Shown: positions 61,533-64,000 of the stretch, one piece after another
Position numbering within the stretch: position 1 is the stretch's first letter
How the letters are laid out: every line of letters begins with the position of its first letter
Source of the DNA: Megachile rotundata
Lineage: Eukaryota; Arthropoda; Insecta; Hymenoptera; Megachilidae
Reading direction: 5' to 3'
NCBI RefSeq assembly: GCF_050947335.1
Contig: NC_134993.1
Coordinates: forward strand, 496,001-560,000
DNA: 64,000 nucleotides
Program-made: the position numbers and the translations under genes
Notes under the pieces: model-generated
Told to the model about the DNA's origin: nothing
The model's database searches: none
Seen by the model: only the letters and a program-made list of their open reading frames with translations

Positions 61533-62453
61533 ATGACGATCACACTATCACCATCACACAATCAGGACCACACAATCACGATCACACAATCACAAACACA
61601 CAGTCGCGATCACACGATCACGATCACACGATCACGATCACACAATCACGATCACACAGTCACGATCACACAATCACAATCACACAATCACAATGTCACA
61701 ATCGCAATCACACAATCACAATAACACAATCAGACAATCGCACAATCACACAATCACACAATCACGATCACACAATCATGATCACACAATCACGATCACA
61801 CAATCACGATCACACAATCACGATCACACAATCACCATCACACAATCACAATCACACAATCAAGGTCACACAATGACGATCACACAATCACCAGCATACA
61901 ATCACGACCAGACAATCACGATCACACAATCACGTTCACACAATCACAAACACACAGTCGGGATCACACAATCACAATCCCACAATCACGATCACACAAT
62001 CACGATCACACAATCACCATCACACAATCACCATCACACAATCACAATCACACAATCAAGGTCACACAATGACGATCACACAATCACCATCATACAATCA
62101 CGACCAAACAATCACGATCACACAATCACGATCACACAATCACGATCACACAATCACGTTCACACAATCACAAACCCACAATCGCGATCACACGATCACG
62201 ATCACACAATCACGATCCCACAATCACGATCACACAATCACGATCACAAAATCACCATCACACAATCACCATCACACAATCACAATCACACAATCAAGGT
62301 CACACAATGACGACCACACAATCACCATCATACAATCACGACCAGACAATCACGATCACACAATCACGATCACACAATCACTATCACACAATCACTATCA
62401 CACAATCACGATCACACAATCACGATCACACAATCACGCAGTCACACTATCAC

Positions 62454-62507
62454 AATCACAATCACAATCACAATCACAATCACAATCACAATCACAATCA
62501 CAATCAC
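62454..62507 (+). repeat. (AATCAC)9 hexamer run
   Basis: Block III counterpart of 26933 and 50763. Confidence 0.9.
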
Positions 62508-63121
62508 ACAATCACACAATCACAATCCCACAATCACAATCACACAATCACAGTCACACAATCACAATCACACAATCACGCAATCACAATCCCACAATCA
62601 CGATCACACAACCACGATCGCACAGTCACGATCACACGATCACGATCACACAATAACAATCACACAATCACAATCACACAATCACGATCACACAATCACC
62701 ATCACACAATCACCATCACACAATCACGATCACACAATCACGATCGCACAATCACAATCACACGATCACGATCACACAATCACGATCACACAGTCACGAT
62801 CACACAATCACAATCTCACAATCACGATCACACAATCACCATCACACAATCACCATCACACAAACACGATCACACAATCACGATCACACTATCACGATCA
62901 CACAATCACGATCACACAATCACGATCACAAAATCACGATCACACAATCACTATCACACAATCACAATCACACAACCACAATAACACAATCACAATCACA
63001 CAGTCACACAATCACAATCACAATCAGACAATCACAAACACACAATCACGATCACACAATCACGATCACACAATCACGATCACACAATTACGATCACACA
63101 ATCACTATCACGCAGTCACAC

Positions 63122-63169
63122 AATCACAATCACAATCACAATCACAATCACAATCACAATCACAATCGC
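63122..63169 (+). repeat. Hexamer run, 8 words ending AATCGC
   Basis: Block III counterpart of 27619. The left flank reads GCAGTCACACAATCAC, so the usual CACTAT anchor is altered here. Confidence 0.88.
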
Positions 63170-63779
63170 ACAATCACACAATCACAATCCCACAATCACA
63201 ATCACACAATCACAGTCACACAATCACAATCATGCAATCACACAGTCACAATCCCACAATCACGATCACACAATCACGATCGCACAGTCACGACCACACG
63301 ATCACGATCACACAATCACAATCACACAATCACAATCACACAATCACGATCACACAGTCACCATCACACAATTACCATCACGCAATCACGATCACACAAT
63401 CAAAGTCACACAATGACGATCACACAATCACCATCACACAATCACGATCACACAATCACAACCACACAATCACGAACACACAATGACGATCACACAATCA
63501 CAATCACACAATCAACGTCACACAATGACGATCACACCATCACCATCACACAATCAGGACCACACAATCACGATCACACAATCACAAACACACAGTCGCG
63601 ATCACTCGATCACGATCACACAATCACGATCACACAGTCACTATCACACAATCACAATCACACAATCACAATATCACAATCGCAATCACACAATCACCAT
63701 CACACAATCACGATCACACAATCACAATCACACAATCACAATCACACAGTCAAAATCACACAATCACAATCACACAATC

Positions 63780-64000
63780 AAGGTCACACAATGACGATCA
63801 CACAATCACCATCACACAATCACGGTCACACAATCACGATCACACAATCACGATCACTCAATCACAATCACAATCACACAATCACAAACACAAAGTCGCG
63901 TTCACACGATCACGATCACACGATCACGATCACACAATCACAATCACACAATCAAGGCCACACAATGACGATCACACAATCACCATCACACAATCTCGAC
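63780..64000 (+). repeat. Start of a further block, cut by window end
   Basis: Repeats the opening of block III (from 51840), including CACGGTCACAC and the CAAAGTCGCGTTCACAC variant. The ~12-kb period therefore appears to continue beyond the window. Confidence 0.7.

Larger units (their letters stand above)
61533..63779 (+). repeat. Block III: right part, internally deleted
   Basis: The landmark at 61533 matches 23950 (offset 37,583), but the next at 61693, 62069 and 62307 match 26102, 26478 and 26716 (offset 35,591). About 1,992 bp present in block I is therefore missing, with the join near 61610. Hexamer runs at 62454 and 63122 are short versions of those at 26933 and 27619. Confidence 0.87.
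1..64000 (+). repeat. 14-bp satellite array filling the window
   Basis: Every line reads as tandem ATCACRATCACACA units (R = G or A), always in the same orientation, with scattered point variants. I saw no stretch of even 50 bp that departs from the ATCAC word pattern and no inverted segment. The unit splits into a 6-bp word (ATCACN) and an 8-bp word (ATCACACA), and most length changes between copies are sums of 6, 8 and 14. 64,000/14 gives room for roughly 4,500 units. Array size, homogeneity and nested higher-order repeats are typical of eukaryotic satellite or large-minisatellite DNA. No centromeric, telomeric or other location can be assigned. Both window edges lie inside the array. Confidence 0.97.

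Noticed and set aside
1..64000. CRISPR array
   Set aside because: There are short direct repeats but no unique spacers. What lies between repeat words is more of the same words, and there are no cas genes.
1..64000. Telomere or interstitial telomeric repeat
   Set aside because: The minus strand is G/T-rich, but no TTAGGG, TTTAGGG, TTAGG or other G-cluster telomere motif was seen; G residues are single.
1..64000. Minus-strand genes
   Set aside because: The reverse complement TGTGTGATCGTGAT gives TGA in each frame every 42 nt, so no open frame of useful length exists.
1..64000. Mobile element, rRNA or tRNA gene hidden in the array
   Set aside because: Scanning line by line showed no departure from the ATCAC word pattern, no terminal inverted repeats, no poly-A tail and no structured-RNA-like stretch.
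1..64000. Z-DNA or G-quadruplex-forming array
   Set aside because: Alternating purine-pyrimidine runs are short (CACACA) and broken by ATC, and there are no G-runs of three, apart from isolated CGGG variants.
1..64000. Bacterial or viral origin
   Set aside because: No coding sequence in 64 kb and nested satellite structure do not fit a bacterial or viral genome.

Overview
The whole 64 kb is one uninterrupted array of short tandem repeats in a single orientation. I found no gene, RNA gene, mobile element or unique sequence. The base unit is a 14-mer, ATCACGATCACACA, or the same with A for G (ATCACAATCACACA). It can be read as a 6-bp word (ATCACN) followed by an 8-bp word (ATCACACA). Each word also occurs alone in short runs: (AATCAC)n tracts of 6-16 copies and (ACAATCAC)4 tracts. 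By consensus the + strand is about 43% A, 36% C, 14% T and 7% G, so the minus strand is G/T-rich. An array of this size and hierarchy points to eukaryotic satellite or large-minisatellite DNA. The species and chromosomal position cannot be told from the sequence. The commonest variant in the unit is CpG versus CpA, which would fit a CpG-methylating genome, but that is an inference.

There are several nested levels. (1) 6/8/14-bp words. (2) Modules of usually 13-20 units (182, 196, 224, 238 or 280 bp) bounded by a landmark, TCAAGGTCACACAATGACG. (3) Higher-order repeats of about 3.5-3.7 kb: two copies from 9.5 to 16.0 kb and three from 28.3 to 38.6 kb. (4) Larger blocks of roughly 12-13 kb: block I at 16.0-28.0 kb, block II at 38.6-51.8 kb, and block III at about 51.8-63.8 kb, which is rearranged. 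Offsets between matching landmarks are constant over kilobases and then jump where one copy has gained or lost sequence. Examples are a 1,840-bp tandem duplication in block II, a ~0.7-kb segment missing from block I and a ~2.0-kb segment missing from block III.

Left part (1 to ~9.3 kb): overlapping duplications at offsets of about 3.9 and 5.2 kb. Middle: 3.5-kb repeats, block I, then 3.6-kb repeats. Right: blocks II and III. The last ~220 bp repeat the start of block III, and the array runs off both window edges.

The many long + strand open frames (up to 1,136 codons) are a by-product of the repeat. Three 14-mers make 42 nt, or 14 codons, with no stop, and all three forward frames give the same cyclic peptide ITITQSRSHNHDHT. 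The minus strand has TGA in every frame every 42 nt. I do not annotate any of these frames as a gene. The notable content is the repeat architecture, not a gene system.
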